Positions 63,939 through 64,000 of a stretch of 64,000 nucleotides of DNA are shown here, in pieces. The notes under the pieces were generated by a model, which was not told where the DNA came from, did no database searches, and worked only from the letters and a program-made list of their open reading frames with translations. The DNA is from Piscicola geometra (taxonomy: Eukaryota > Annelida > Clitellata > Hirudinida > Piscicolidae): contig OX030955.1 in the NCBI GenBank assembly GCA_943735955.1, positions 2,253,234 to 2,317,233 on the forward strand, read 5' to 3'. Position numbers and translations under genes: made by a program. Within the stretch, counting starts at the first letter, position 1, and the number at the start of each line of letters is the position of its first letter.

Positions 63939-64000
63939 CTGGGAAGAAAAAAGATGAGAGGTGGAGAAGAAGCGAGAAAAGAAGTTTTTAAAGAATATAT

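Overview
This is nuclear DNA from an animal, most likely an invertebrate (a flatworm or another lophotrochozoan would fit, but I cannot place it securely). The genes are split into many short exons with GT...AG introns. Their products are animal-type proteins, and the spaces between them hold a tRNA-derived SINE, LINE fragments, a decayed hAT transposon and very many micro- and minisatellites. I followed the exons by hand, checking reading phase at each junction. Apart from one junction in PRODH, every exon chain given below keeps phase throughout.

Layout from left to right. (1) 64-9645, minus: a USP4/11/15-type deubiquitinase, 17 exons, C-terminus beyond the left edge. (2) 12461-18184, plus: mitochondrial proline dehydrogenase, 12 exons, apparently complete. 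(3) 19730-34738, minus: phosphorylase kinase gamma catalytic subunit, 11 exons, complete; its introns hold four different minisatellites, one of them about 180 copies of a 32-bp unit. (4) 36898-41535, plus: CCR4-type deadenylase CNOT6 (leucine-rich repeats plus exonuclease-endonuclease-phosphatase domain), lacking only the extreme N-terminus. (5) 44854-51310, minus: kinetochore protein NUF2, 16 exons, with a second copy of its last exon at 43086-43115. (6) 51565-55160: a nest of mobile elements. (7) 56051-57952, plus: a small membrane-anchored ML-domain (GM2-activator/NPC2-like) lipid-binding protein. (8) 58928-63938, minus: the C-terminal 802 residues of a large ankyrin-repeat protein that runs off the right edge.

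The genes are unrelated in function (ubiquitin removal, proline oxidation, glycogenolysis control, mRNA deadenylation, chromosome segregation, lipid binding), as expected of ordinary animal gene order. There is no operon-like organisation.

The most striking signal is intron architecture. In the repeat-rich stretches, sense-strand GT-rich tracts, often pure (GT)n, follow the donor, while CA-rich tracts, often pure (CA)n, precede the acceptor, on whichever DNA strand the gene lies. The two ends of such an intron are complementary and could pair in the pre-mRNA. The window is also a mosaic: repeat-intron blocks alternate with AT-rich blocks of conventional introns, and the switch can fall inside a gene.
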